Shown piece by piece: positions 1 through 7,716 of a stretch of DNA of 59,896 bases. A program made the position numbers and the translations under genes. The notes beneath the pieces were generated by a model, which saw only the letters and a program-made list of their open reading frames with translations, was not told where the DNA came from and did not search any database. The stretch is from assembly GCA_035604455.1 (NCBI GenBank), contig DATNIM010000148.1, positions 1 through 59,896 on the forward strand. Direction: 5' to 3'. Every line of letters starts with the position of its first letter. The first letter of the stretch is position 1. The stretch is from AG25 sp035604455. Its GTDB lineage: Bacteria; Gemmatimonadota; Gemmatimonadetes; Gemmatimonadales; GWC2-71-9.

Positions 1-1434
1 GGTGAGTTCGTCCAACTGGAAATGGGGTCGCAGGAACGCGACCGCTCGATAGGCGCCCGGCTTCCCAGGCACATCCTGCACTTCGATCCGGGCTTCCCGC
101 AGCGGACGCTTCGCTTTGATGCTCGCCGCCGCGTCGTCGTCGCCGACCACATAGTCGGAAATCCAGTTGTTCAAGAAGGTCTGGATTTGGCCCCGCGATT
201 GGTAACCGCCGATCTTATCGCGCATCATCGACTTGAGGTAATGCGCGAACCGGGACACGGCAAAGATGTAAGGCAACTGCGCCGAGATGCGCGCGTTCGC
301 CGTCGCTGCCTCGGTCTGATACTTCTTCGCCTTCTGCGCGGACTGCACACTGAAGAACGCGGCGTTGGCCGTGCCCTTGCAGTGCACGAGCGGCACGAAG
401 CCCAAGTCCGCGAGCTCCTTTTCCCGCCGGTCTGTGATGGGCGTCTCGGTCGGGCATTTCATCGCCACGTCACCCGCATCACTGCGGAATGAGTGCACGG
501 GGAGGCCCTCTACGAGACCGCCGCTCTCCACGCCGCGAATCGTGGCGCACCACCCACAGTTGGCGAACGATTGGTTCACGCGCGCTGCCAGAGCCCACGC
601 CGAGTTGCCCCACAAATAGTTCGTGTGAGTGCCCGCCACGTCCTCCTCATAGGAGAACGCTTCCACGGCAATCGAGTCATGCCCATAGGGTTCGCGGAGC
701 AGCATCCGCGGCGCCGTCAGGGCCACGTAGCGGGAGTCCTCGCTGTCGCGGAAGACCTTCCACTTCGCGTATTCGCTCGAGTCGAAGATCTTGGCGAGAT
801 CCCGGGGCTGGTCGAGCTGGGTAAAGCTCTCAAGGCCGAACAGCTGGGCCGAGGTCCCGCTCAGGAACGGAGCGTGCGCGGCGGCCGCAACCTGCGAAAT
901 CTTCTCCAGCAGCTCGACGTCCTCACCCGTCTTGTCAAACTCGTAGTCGCCAACCAGGGCTCCGAACGGGGCCCCGCCAAACACGCCAAACTCTTCTTCG
1001 TACACCTTCTTGAACATGGCGCTTTGATCGAACTCGGGCGCGCGCTGCAAGTCCTTGAGCAGGTCCTTCTTCGAGACGTTCAGCACCTTGATCTTGAGCG
1101 ACTCACTCGACTCGGTCTGCGAGACGAGGTAATGCAGCCCGCGCCACGCCGACTCCAACTTCTGGAACTGCGGGTGATGCAGGATCTCGCTCACCTGCCG
1201 GGAGATCAGCCGGTCGATTTGCGCGATCCGCGCATTGAGCATCGCATCGGCGTCCTGCGCGATCGTAATCGTCCCCGCGAGGACTTCGGACACGAACTGC
1301 TTGATCATGTCCTTCCCGCGCTCGCGCGCGGGCGCGTCCGTCCCGAACCGTCCCTGTGAGACGATTGCGTCCAGGAGGCTCAGCTCCGCGCCCTGGGGCG
1401 CGGCGGCCCCGGCCTGCGGCTTAGGGCTTGTCAT
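1..1434 (-). CDS. tssC: T6SS contractile sheath large subunit TssC (VipB), 3' end cut by window edge
   Basis: TssC pairs with TssB to build the contractile sheath that drives the T6SS needle. The reverse strand gives 478 codons without a stop. They include a central conserved stretch reading THTNYLWGNSAWALAARV and, at the window edge, RPHFQLDELT, which matches the C-terminal TssC consensus just before its last strands. Family members are about 490-500 residues, so only a short tail is missing. The start is the ATG at 1434 (MTSPKPQAG), which overlaps the tssB stop by 14 bases. This implies translational coupling in the order tssB-tssC. The rest of the cluster (hcp, tssE and others) would be expected further left. 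Confidence 0.95.
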   Translation of the reverse strand, partial: MTSPKPQAGAAAPQGAELSLLDAIVSQGRFGTDAPARERGKDMIKQFVSEVLAGTITIAQDADAMLNARIAQIDRLISRQVSEILHHPQFQKLESAWRGLHYLVSQTESSESLKIKVLNVSKKDLLKDLQRAPEFDQSAMFKKVYEEEFGVFGGAPFGALVGDYEFDKTGEDVELLEKISQVAAAAHAPFLSGTSAQLFGLESFTQLDQPRDLAKIFDSSEYAKWKVFRDSEDSRYVALTAPRMLLREPYGHDSIAVEAFSYEEDVAGTHTNYLWGNSAWALAARVNQSFANCGWCATIRGVESGGLVEGLPVHSFRSDAGDVAMKCPTETPITDRREKELADLGFVPLVHCKGTANAAFFSVQSAQKAKKYQTEAATANARISAQLPYIFAVSRFAHYLKSMMRDKIGGYQSRGQIQTFLNNWISDYVVGDDDAAASIKAKRPLREARIEVQDVPGKPGAYRAVAFLRPHFQLDELT

Positions 1435-1960
1435 CCTTGCCTCCTGACGGGGTGCTCTGGGACTCGATTTCGGCCTGCAGCTTCTTGCGCTTTTCTTCGT
1501 CGCCGAGCGTGGCCAGGAGAATTTCTTCGAGCTTCTCGTTGCTCTGCACCTTGCCGCGGAGGTCCGCAAGCTGACCGCGCAACTCGAGCAACTTCTTCAG
1601 GGGGTCAACCTGTTTGGCCACCCGGTCGGGGTTGAAGTCCGCCAGGCTCTCGAAGGTGAGGTCCACCTCGAGTTTCCCGGCCTTCGGGTCGTCGCTCAGC
1701 TTGTTGTCGACGGTGAACGCGAGATGCGGATTCATGCTGGCCATCACGTCATCGAAGTTATCGAGACCAATCTCGGCGAACTTCCGGTCTTTCAGCTTCG
1801 GCAGCTCGTCGGTCGGCTGACCGCTGAGATCGGCAAACACCCCCATCACGAATGGCAGCTCCTTCACCTCAATCGCGCCGCCCGTTTCCACTTCGTAGGT
1901 GATGTTCACCCGCGGCGGCCGGACGCGCTCCAGCTTCTTGTGGATGCTCTCTTTAGCCAT
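1421..1960 (-). CDS. tssB: T6SS contractile sheath small subunit TssB (VipA)
   Basis: The 179-residue protein begins MAKESIHKKLERVRPPRVNI and contains ELPFVMGVFADLSG, FAEIGLDNFDDVMASMNP and LEEILLATLGDEEKRKKL, all standard TssB blocks. It forms sheath protomers with TssC in the cytoplasm. The length is normal for the family (160-180 residues). The ATG is the first good start, and the 3' end overlaps tssC by 14 bases. The gene is divergent from tssK1 across a 367-base gap that should hold both promoters. Confidence 0.96.
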   Translation of the reverse strand: MAKESIHKKLERVRPPRVNITYEVETGGAIEVKELPFVMGVFADLSGQPTDELPKLKDRKFAEIGLDNFDDVMASMNPHLAFTVDNKLSDDPKAGKLEVDLTFESLADFNPDRVAKQVDPLKKLLELRGQLADLRGKVQSNEKLEEILLATLGDEEKRKKLQAEIESQSTPSGGKDDKP

Positions 1961-2327
1961 GTGCGTGCTCCGGGTTAATTCCTCACTGGTCAGCCGGGAA
2001 CGATTGGAAGGGGCCCTACGGCAGGCGAAATGATCCCTCCATGCAGCACCGGGGCGCCCGGCCGCTGCAGGTCCCGAACTTCTTCATGGGTCCAGCATTC
2101 GAGATACGACTCGGATTAGGATCTGTCAAGCACGCGACGTGAGCTTTTCCGAGCCGCCGCTGCAAGCAGAGTTACGCTCTCACTGACCAGCGCTGCTCAC
2201 GTGCACACAATATGTACCGACCACGGCCGAAATTCTGCGACCGGCGTCACACTCGCTCGCTCGCGTCCGCGGCCCCAGCCCGCCGACCGCTGGACTTAGG
2301 CGGTGCCGAGGCTAGCTTAAGGCGCCG
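1961..2327. other. Divergent intergenic region between tssB and tssK1
   Basis: These 367 bases separate the divergent tssB and tssK1 genes, so both promoters should lie here. I looked for a sigma-54 element (TGGCAC-N5-TTGC) and found none, and no convincing sigma-70 pair stands out. Short reading frames in the gap have no recognisable product. Confidence 0.5.
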
Positions 2328-3677
2328 ATGCGGCAGATGCAGCCCGTTCTTTGGACCAAAGGGGTGCTCCTCACCCCCCAGCACCTCCAGACGCAGGACC
2401 GCTTTCTGGAGGACGCCCTTCAGTTCCGGCTCGCGACGTCGGCCTTCGCTCCGTGGGGGTTCCACCGGCTCACGATCGACCGCGAAGCGCTCGCCGCCGG
2501 GTCACTCGCTCTCACCGCCGCCTCGGGGATCTGCCCTGACGGCTTGCTCTTCGACATTCCCGACGGCGATCTGGCGCCGTCGCCCAAGCCGCTCGCCGCG
2601 GGCTTCGGGCCGGACCAAACGGCCCGCGTCGCGTATCTGGCGATCCCGGAATACCGCTACGGTGGGTTGAACGTCGCCGCGGCGCGCGGCGACGCGCACA
2701 CGCGCTACGTCGCCGACGTCCTGCTCCGCCGCGACGAGAACACCGGGCTCGCTGAGAAGCAAATCCTCGTTGCCCGCCGGAACTTCCGCTTGCTCGTCGA
2801 AGGGGAGTCGCTCGAAGGACTCGTCGCCCTGCCCGTGGGTCGCCTCACCCGCTCGGCGGCAGGCGAATACGGCCTCGACCCGAGCTACGTACCACCGGTC
2901 ATCGACCTCGCCGCGAGCGACTACCTGCTGTCCATCGCCCGGCGCCTGGTCGAGCTCTTGTCGGCGAAAAGCACCGCCCTCGCCGAGCGGCGGCGCCAGA
3001 AGAACCAGAGCCTGGCCGAGTTCGGGATTTCGGACGTCGCGAGCTTCTGGCTCCTCTACGCGGTGAACTCCTCGATGCCCTACGTGCGACACCTCTACGA
3101 GACGCGTCGGGGCCATCCGCACGAGCTGTTCACGGCGATGCTTTCACTGGCGGGCGCGTTGACGTCGTTCTCCACGACGCTCCACCCGCGCGACCTGCCG
3201 AGCTACGATCACGCGAACCTGACGGCATGCTTCACCGATCTCGACGAAAAGGTGCGCGCGTTGCTCGAAACGGTCGTGCCCTCGAACTACGTCTCCTTGA
3301 CCCTCAAGCTCGCCGCACCGTCCGTATATGCAGCGGCGCTCGAACAGGATCGCTACCTCGAGGCGCCCGAGTGGTATCTCGCGATAAAGGCCGAGCTGCC
3401 CGTGCCGGACCTGATCCGGCGCGTGCCGCAGCTCGTCAAGGTGAGTTCGGCGAACCAGATCGACCAGCTCATTAAGCAGGCGCTGATGGGCTTGGAGCTC
3501 GTGCACGTCCCAAATCCGCCGAGCGCCATTCCGATTCGCGTTGGGCATCAGTACTTCCGGTTGTCGAAGTCAGGTCCCGCGTGGCAGGGGATCGCGCGCG
3601 CTCGCAACGTGGCGGCGTACGTGCCGGCCGATTTCCCGAACCCCGAACTGCAGATGCTGGTGGTCCTGCCCGCCTAG
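2328..3677 (+). CDS. tssK: T6SS baseplate protein TssK, copy 1
   Basis: TssK connects the T6SS baseplate wedge (TssE/F/G) to the TssL/TssM membrane complex. This 449-residue protein opens with the TssK signature VLWTKGVLLTPQHLQTQDRF and continues with PDGLLFDIPDGD, ARVAYLAIPEYR, ARRNFRLLVEGE and SFWLLYAVNSSMPYVRHL. The length is typical (about 440-460). The start is ATG 2328 with AAGG five bases upstream; ATG 2337 is also possible. It is one of two tssK genes here; the other begins at 5598. The two share the full domain order but differ clearly in sequence. Confidence 0.93.
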   Translation: MRQMQPVLWTKGVLLTPQHLQTQDRFLEDALQFRLATSAFAPWGFHRLTIDREALAAGSLALTAASGICPDGLLFDIPDGDLAPSPKPLAAGFGPDQTARVAYLAIPEYRYGGLNVAAARGDAHTRYVADVLLRRDENTGLAEKQILVARRNFRLLVEGESLEGLVALPVGRLTRSAAGEYGLDPSYVPPVIDLAASDYLLSIARRLVELLSAKSTALAERRRQKNQSLAEFGISDVASFWLLYAVNSSMPYVRHLYETRRGHPHELFTAMLSLAGALTSFSTTLHPRDLPSYDHANLTACFTDLDEKVRALLETVVPSNYVSLTLKLAAPSVYAAALEQDRYLEAPEWYLAIKAELPVPDLIRRVPQLVKVSSANQIDQLIKQALMGLELVHVPNPPSAIPIRVGHQYFRLSKSGPAWQGIARARNVAAYVPADFPNPELQMLVVLPA

Positions 3678-3690
3678 CTCGCTCGTCCGG

Positions 3691-5451
3691 TTACGACTTC
3701 GCCCGCAATACCACATAGAGGATAAGCGCGAGCGCCGTCAGGCCGAGCAGGCCGAGGGCGAGCACCAGCACAAGCCGCGACGGGGGACGGGCCTCGTCCT
3801 CCGCGGGCCCCTCTTGCGCTGGGGGACGAGCCTTGGGCGCCGGCCGCGCAGACGGTGGGGGCGTGGTCTTCGGGGGTTGGGGCGGGGGCGCCGACGCGCT
3901 CACGATTCGCGTGAACTCACCCGGTCCGGCCGAGCGGGCTGGCGTTGGGGGTGGGGGTGAGGGCGGAGCGCCCGGGCGTGGCGGCGCCGCGGGTGGGGGC
4001 GTCGTTGGCGAGAGCAGGCTACCCGCCATCAACTGTGTGAACTCCCCCGCCTGTTTGGGGGCAGGGGGCGGTGGGGCGGGTGGGCCGAAGGGAGACGTGC
4101 CCGCGTCAGGTCCCGAGCTCAGCGCCGCACGATAGTCGCGGTCGCTTGGTTGAGGTGTGAGGGGCGGCGGCGCGGCCTTCGGCTGGGAGAACGCTTGCGT
4201 AAATGCGCCGGGCGGTCGTGGTGCCGCGTCCTGTGCCGGAGGAGGAGTGACCGGCGGGAACCCCGGCGGGCTCACGTTTGCCGGCGACGCCGGGTTTTGC
4301 TGGCGCGGGCCCGTACTGACCGACGGGGTCGGAGGCGCCTGATCCGCTCCGCCTGAGCCGAAGAGCCTCGTGAACTCGCCAGCGGGCTTCGCGGCCGGGG
4401 GTGGAGGAGGTGCGGGTGGCGGCACGGCGCTCCGCGCCGGTGGACTCGCTGGTGGCACTGGGCGTTCGATCCTGGGTGGCGCCGGCGGCTGTGGCGTCTG
4501 CTGTGGCGTCTTCGGCGTCTCGCGCCAATGCACCGTGGGCTTGGGCGCGCTGGGCGTCGCGGGCGGAGGCGCTGGCGGTGCCGCCGTTGGCGGCGGGGCA
4601 GGCGGAGGCACGGGCGTGGCCGGAGCCGCGGTCCCACCGAAGAGCTGCGTCATGCCGCTCCCCTCAGGGGGCGCAGGCTTTGCCGGCGGCTTTGGTGCGC
4701 TGGGCTGCTCTGGCGCCTTGGCCGGTGGCGGGTCCGAGGCTGGTCCGCCGAAGAGGCCAGTCATCCCGGCCGATGGCCTAGGCGAAGCTGGCTGCGGCGG
4801 CGTCGGGGCTTGAGGGGTGGTCGGGCCAGTCGTCTCCGGGGCTCCGAAGAGCTGCGTCATTCCTCCCGGCGGAGCGGGCGGGGGCGCCTGCGGAGTCGGG
4901 GAAGCGGTGGGCGGGCGACTGGCCGGCACGGCGCGCAACGGCTGCGTCCCACGACCGAGATCGGCAGCGGGCGCGGGCTGCGACAGGTCAGTGCTTGGGA
5001 GCAGCTCGGTCGCGCCGTCAGCGGTCGGCGAACGCTCGGGTGGCACGCGCGGCACGGGGATCGTCTGTGCGGCGCCAGCGGCCCCGGAGGGGCCAAAGAG
5101 GTCCGTGACCTCACCCGGCTGCTTCGCTGGCGGGGCGCCCGGGCCCGTTGTCGGGCTCGCCCCCGCTGGAACACGGGCTTGGACCCACGCTGCGAAGGTC
5201 GTGAACCCTTGGATGAACTCCGTGACGATGACCGGCGAGCCCTCGACCTCGGTGCGCTCGACGATGCGCCGGCGATCGACCATTCCGAACCGGTCGAGCT
5301 GTTTCAGGACGCGCGAGGCCTCGGCCGGGTCAGCCAGGACGTGCACCATCACGACCCGACCGCTCGGATCGAGGGCGTGGAAGCTACGGCCACCTTCCTG
5401 CGCGACCTGCTTCAGGAACTTGTATTTCTGGTGCAGCTGTTCGTTCGTCAT
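3691..5451 (-). CDS. Tail-anchored proline-rich protein with kinase-N-lobe-like domain and eight GEFTRLF-type repeats
   Basis: No family name is recognised for the 586-residue protein. Residues 1-95 resemble a Ser/Thr kinase N-lobe and hinge: GGRSFHALDPSGRVVMVHVL echoes the Gly-loop and VAxK strands, and SPVIVTEFIQGFTTFAAWV echoes the hinge (vmEyveGgtL). There is no HRD or DFG and no C-lobe. Residues 100-550 are Pro/Ala-rich with eight spaced motifs near residues 112, 197, 228, 265, 357, 413, 468 and 510 (GEVTDLF, GMTQLF, GMTGLF, GMTQLF, GEFTRLF, GAFTQAF, GEFTQLM, GEFTRIV). A hydrophobic helix at about 560-582 ends the protein, so it is probably tail-anchored. ATG 5451 is chosen (MTNEQLHQKY, GAGGAG 14 bases upstream) over a weaker upstream start at 5493. 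Its position between two tssK genes suggests a T6SS regulator or scaffold; this is inference. Confidence 0.8.
   Translation of the reverse strand: MTNEQLHQKYKFLKQVAQEGGRSFHALDPSGRVVMVHVLADPAEASRVLKQLDRFGMVDRRRIVERTEVEGSPVIVTEFIQGFTTFAAWVQARVPAGASPTTGPGAPPAKQPGEVTDLFGPSGAAGAAQTIPVPRVPPERSPTADGATELLPSTDLSQPAPAADLGRGTQPLRAVPASRPPTASPTPQAPPPAPPGGMTQLFGAPETTGPTTPQAPTPPQPASPRPSAGMTGLFGGPASDPPPAKAPEQPSAPKPPAKPAPPEGSGMTQLFGGTAAPATPVPPPAPPPTAAPPAPPPATPSAPKPTVHWRETPKTPQQTPQPPAPPRIERPVPPASPPARSAVPPPAPPPPPAAKPAGEFTRLFGSGGADQAPPTPSVSTGPRQQNPASPANVSPPGFPPVTPPPAQDAAPRPPGAFTQAFSQPKAAPPPLTPQPSDRDYRAALSSGPDAGTSPFGPPAPPPPAPKQAGEFTQLMAGSLLSPTTPPPAAPPRPGAPPSPPPPTPARSAGPGEFTRIVSASAPPPQPPKTTPPPSARPAPKARPPAQEGPAEDEARPPSRLVLVLALGLLGLTALALILYVVLRAKS
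3893..5120 (-). repeat. Eight dispersed GEFTRLF-like coding repeats
   Basis: Within the proline-rich gene, a 7-8 residue motif recurs at roughly 5090-5120, 4839-4866, 4749-4772, 4636-4662, 4357-4383, 4190-4215, 4020-4050 and 3893-3925. The consensus is G-[EMA]-[FVT]-T-[RQDG]-[LAI]-[FMV], with an invariant Thr. Spacers of 30-90 residues are Pro/Ala-rich and unrelated to each other, so the motif, not the spacer, is what is kept. Confidence 0.85.
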
Positions 5452-5597
5452 CGTGCGACGCTCAACTCCTCGCGAGCGTTGCCGAGCGGGCACCGCCCTG
5501 TATTATTAGCTCGTTGGTTTCGCGCGAGTTGGAAGCGCGCCGCTGGCCGACGTTACTTCAGAATATTACCGATCGCCGGACATCATCAAGTGCGTTC

Positions 5598-6965
5598 ATG
5601 AGGCCTCTCACGAAGGTGGTGTGGCAGGAGGGCATGCACCTCGCCCAACACCACTTCCAGCTCCAGAGCCGCTATTGCGAAGACTCGATCGCCTTCGCCT
5701 TGTCGCAAGTGTTCTTCCGCGCCTACGGCCTGGCCGGCTGCGAGCTCGATCGGGAGGCCCTGCGGAACGGCACGGTATCGGTGATCCACGCCCGCGGCGT
5801 GCTGCCGGACGGGCTCGCCTTCCATTTCCCCGACGCGGACCCGGCGCCCGCCCCCCGTCAGATCCGGGACCTCTTCCCCCCGACCGAGGACCGACGGGTC
5901 GTGTATCTCGGGATCCCGGCCTACCGGCCGGGACGCGCGAACTGCGTCTTGGAAGACGGGCCTGACGGGGACCTGCGGTTCGTCGCAGAAACCCAGGTGC
6001 TCACCGACGATACGACGGGCGAGGACGAGAAGCCGGTCATTCTGGGCCGCAAGAACTTGCGGCTTTTGGTCGAGTCCGAGCTTCGAGACGACTTAGTCAC
6101 CGTCCCGCTAGCGAGAGTGCGGCGCGACGGCGCCGGGCAGTTCGTCTACGATCTCGATTTCATTCCCCCGGTGCTCGAGCTCGGGGCAAGCGCCGGGTTG
6201 ATGGAGCGTCTGCGCCGGGTGATCGATATCCTCGAGGCGAAGAGCGAGGCCTTGGTTGGCGAGCGCCGCGGAGCCGCGGGCGACTTGGCGGCGTACGCGT
6301 CGCGAGAGGTCGCGAGCTTCTGGCTGGCGCACGCCGTCCACTCGAGTCTCGCGCCGTTGCGTCACCTTCGCGAGGTGCGCCACGCGCATCCCGAGCAGCT
6401 GTACGCCGAGCTCGCGCGGCTGGCCGGCGCCCTGTGCACGTTTGCCCTCGACTCGCACCCGCGCGACCTCCCCTCCTATGACCACGACCACCTCGAGGAA
6501 TGCTTCGGCGCACTCGAGCAGCACATCCGGGCGCACCTCGACCTCGTGCTTCCGGCGAATTGCGTGCCGGTCCCGCTTGAGCGCACGCGCAAGCTGCTCT
6601 ACACGGGCACCGTCAAGGATCGTCGGCTCTTCGGGGCGTCAAACTGGATGCTCGGGGTGCGGTCCACGCGTTCCCAGGCCGAGATCATCGAGGCGGTCCC
6701 GCGGCTCACCAAGATCTGCGCGGCCCAGCTGATCGCGCGGCTTGTGAAAGAGGCCTATCCGGGTCTCGCCCTCGAGCACCTTGCGACACCGCCCGCTGCC
6801 GTAGCGCCGCGGCCCGGCAGCCAGTACTTCCTGATTCGCCAGGACGGGCCCTGTTGGGAGGCAATCGTGACCAGCGGGCAGCTCGGCATCTACGTGCCCG
6901 AGGCGCTGGCGGAAGCGGAGCTCGAACTGCTGGTCCTGCTCGAATCCGCGCCCGGGCGGTCCTGA
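5598..6965 (+). CDS. tssK: T6SS baseplate protein TssK, copy 2
   Basis: A second TssK of 455 residues, starting MRPLTKVVWQEGMHLAQHHF, the canonical opening. Other matches to copy 1 are LPDGLAFHFPDAD, RVVYLGIPAYR, GRKNLRLLVESE, ASFWLAHAVHSSLAPLRHL and SHPRDLPSYDHDHLEECF. ATG 5598 is preferred over a TTG at 5514, whose extra 28 residues match nothing in TssK. It is followed 31 bases later by tssL, so this copy is the one linked to the membrane-complex genes. Two TssK proteins in one cluster could form a mixed baseplate, or one could be specialised. Confidence 0.93.
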   Translation: MRPLTKVVWQEGMHLAQHHFQLQSRYCEDSIAFALSQVFFRAYGLAGCELDREALRNGTVSVIHARGVLPDGLAFHFPDADPAPAPRQIRDLFPPTEDRRVVYLGIPAYRPGRANCVLEDGPDGDLRFVAETQVLTDDTTGEDEKPVILGRKNLRLLVESELRDDLVTVPLARVRRDGAGQFVYDLDFIPPVLELGASAGLMERLRRVIDILEAKSEALVGERRGAAGDLAAYASREVASFWLAHAVHSSLAPLRHLREVRHAHPEQLYAELARLAGALCTFALDSHPRDLPSYDHDHLEECFGALEQHIRAHLDLVLPANCVPVPLERTRKLLYTGTVKDRRLFGASNWMLGVRSTRSQAEIIEAVPRLTKICAAQLIARLVKEAYPGLALEHLATPPAAVAPRPGSQYFLIRQDGPCWEAIVTSGQLGIYVPEALAEAELELLVLLESAPGRS

Positions 6966-6996
6966 TTCCCCCGTCCACGTCCACGCCCGAGGGCTC

Positions 6997-7716
6997 GTGA
7001 GTCCCGCGCGCGGACCCGCGCAGCCTCCGGCCGAGCGTGCGCGTCGGTCGGGTGTCCTCGCCTCCACGCTGCAGGAGGCGTTGACGGCGATCGAGCGGCT
7101 GCACACCAACCGTCAGACGGCGACCGACGCCGCGACGTTCCGGAACCAGATCAAGCAACTCCTCGCCACCGCGCACGACGAGGCGCGCCGCGCGGGCTAC
7201 GACGGCGGCGACGTGAAGCTCGCCGTCTATGCCGCCGTCGTCTTCTTGGATGAGGCGGTGCTGAACTCGCGTCTTCCGACCTTCGCCGAATGGCCCCGAC
7301 GGCCGCTGCAGGAGGAGCTGTTCGGCGGCCACACGGGCGGCGAAACGTTCTTCCAGAACCTCCACGCCTTGCTCAGTCGCGGCGACAGCGACGACCTGGC
7401 GGACGTGCTCGAGGTCTACGAGCTGTGCCTGCTCTTCGGGTTCAAAGGCCGCTACGCCATGGGCAACCCCGACGAGCTGCGGGCCTGGACCACCGCTGTT
7501 GCCGAACGGCGCGTGCGCATTCGAGGCGCCATGGACGGTCTGTCGCCCGGCTGGGCACCCCCCACGGATGAAGTGATTCCCGTGCCGCGCGACGTGTGGG
7601 TGCGGCGTTTGAGCATCGCGGCCATCGTCGTGGCCGGCCTCGTGCTCCTCGCCGCCGTCGGGTTCGGCCTCGTTCAACAGTCCTGGATCGCTGGCTTGGG
7701 GAGCGTCGCGCCATGA
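6997..7716 (+). CDS. tssL: T6SS inner-membrane protein TssL (DotU/IcmH)
   Basis: TssL binds TssM and recruits the baseplate at the inner membrane. The 239-residue protein has the DotU core (AHDEARRAGYDGGDVKLAVYAAVVFLDE, shown here as its shorter parts DVKLAVYAAVVFLDEAVL and YELCLLFGFKGRYAMG) and one C-terminal membrane helix at about 203-228. It lacks the OmpA-like peptidoglycan-binding extension found on some TssL proteins. The start is GTG 6997. The stop overlaps the tssM start as ATGA (7713-7716), the normal tssL-tssM coupling. Confidence 0.93.
   Translation: MSPARGPAQPPAERARRSGVLASTLQEALTAIERLHTNRQTATDAATFRNQIKQLLATAHDEARRAGYDGGDVKLAVYAAVVFLDEAVLNSRLPTFAEWPRRPLQEELFGGHTGGETFFQNLHALLSRGDSDDLADVLEVYELCLLFGFKGRYAMGNPDELRAWTTAVAERRVRIRGAMDGLSPGWAPPTDEVIPVPRDVWVRRLSIAAIVVAGLVLLAAVGFGLVQQSWIAGLGSVAP

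Noticed and set aside
493..1359. A 288-codon plus-strand frame opposite tssC
   Set aside because: Antisense shadow of tssC; Arg/Leu-rich with no domain, while the minus strand encodes full TssC blocks.
1961..2327. Sigma-54 promoter for the T6SS
   Set aside because: I looked for TGGCAC-N5-TTGC on both strands and found no match.
4528..5601. A 357-codon plus-strand frame opposite the repeat gene
   Set aside because: Gly/Arg-rich translation made by the proline codons of the opposite strand; no domain.
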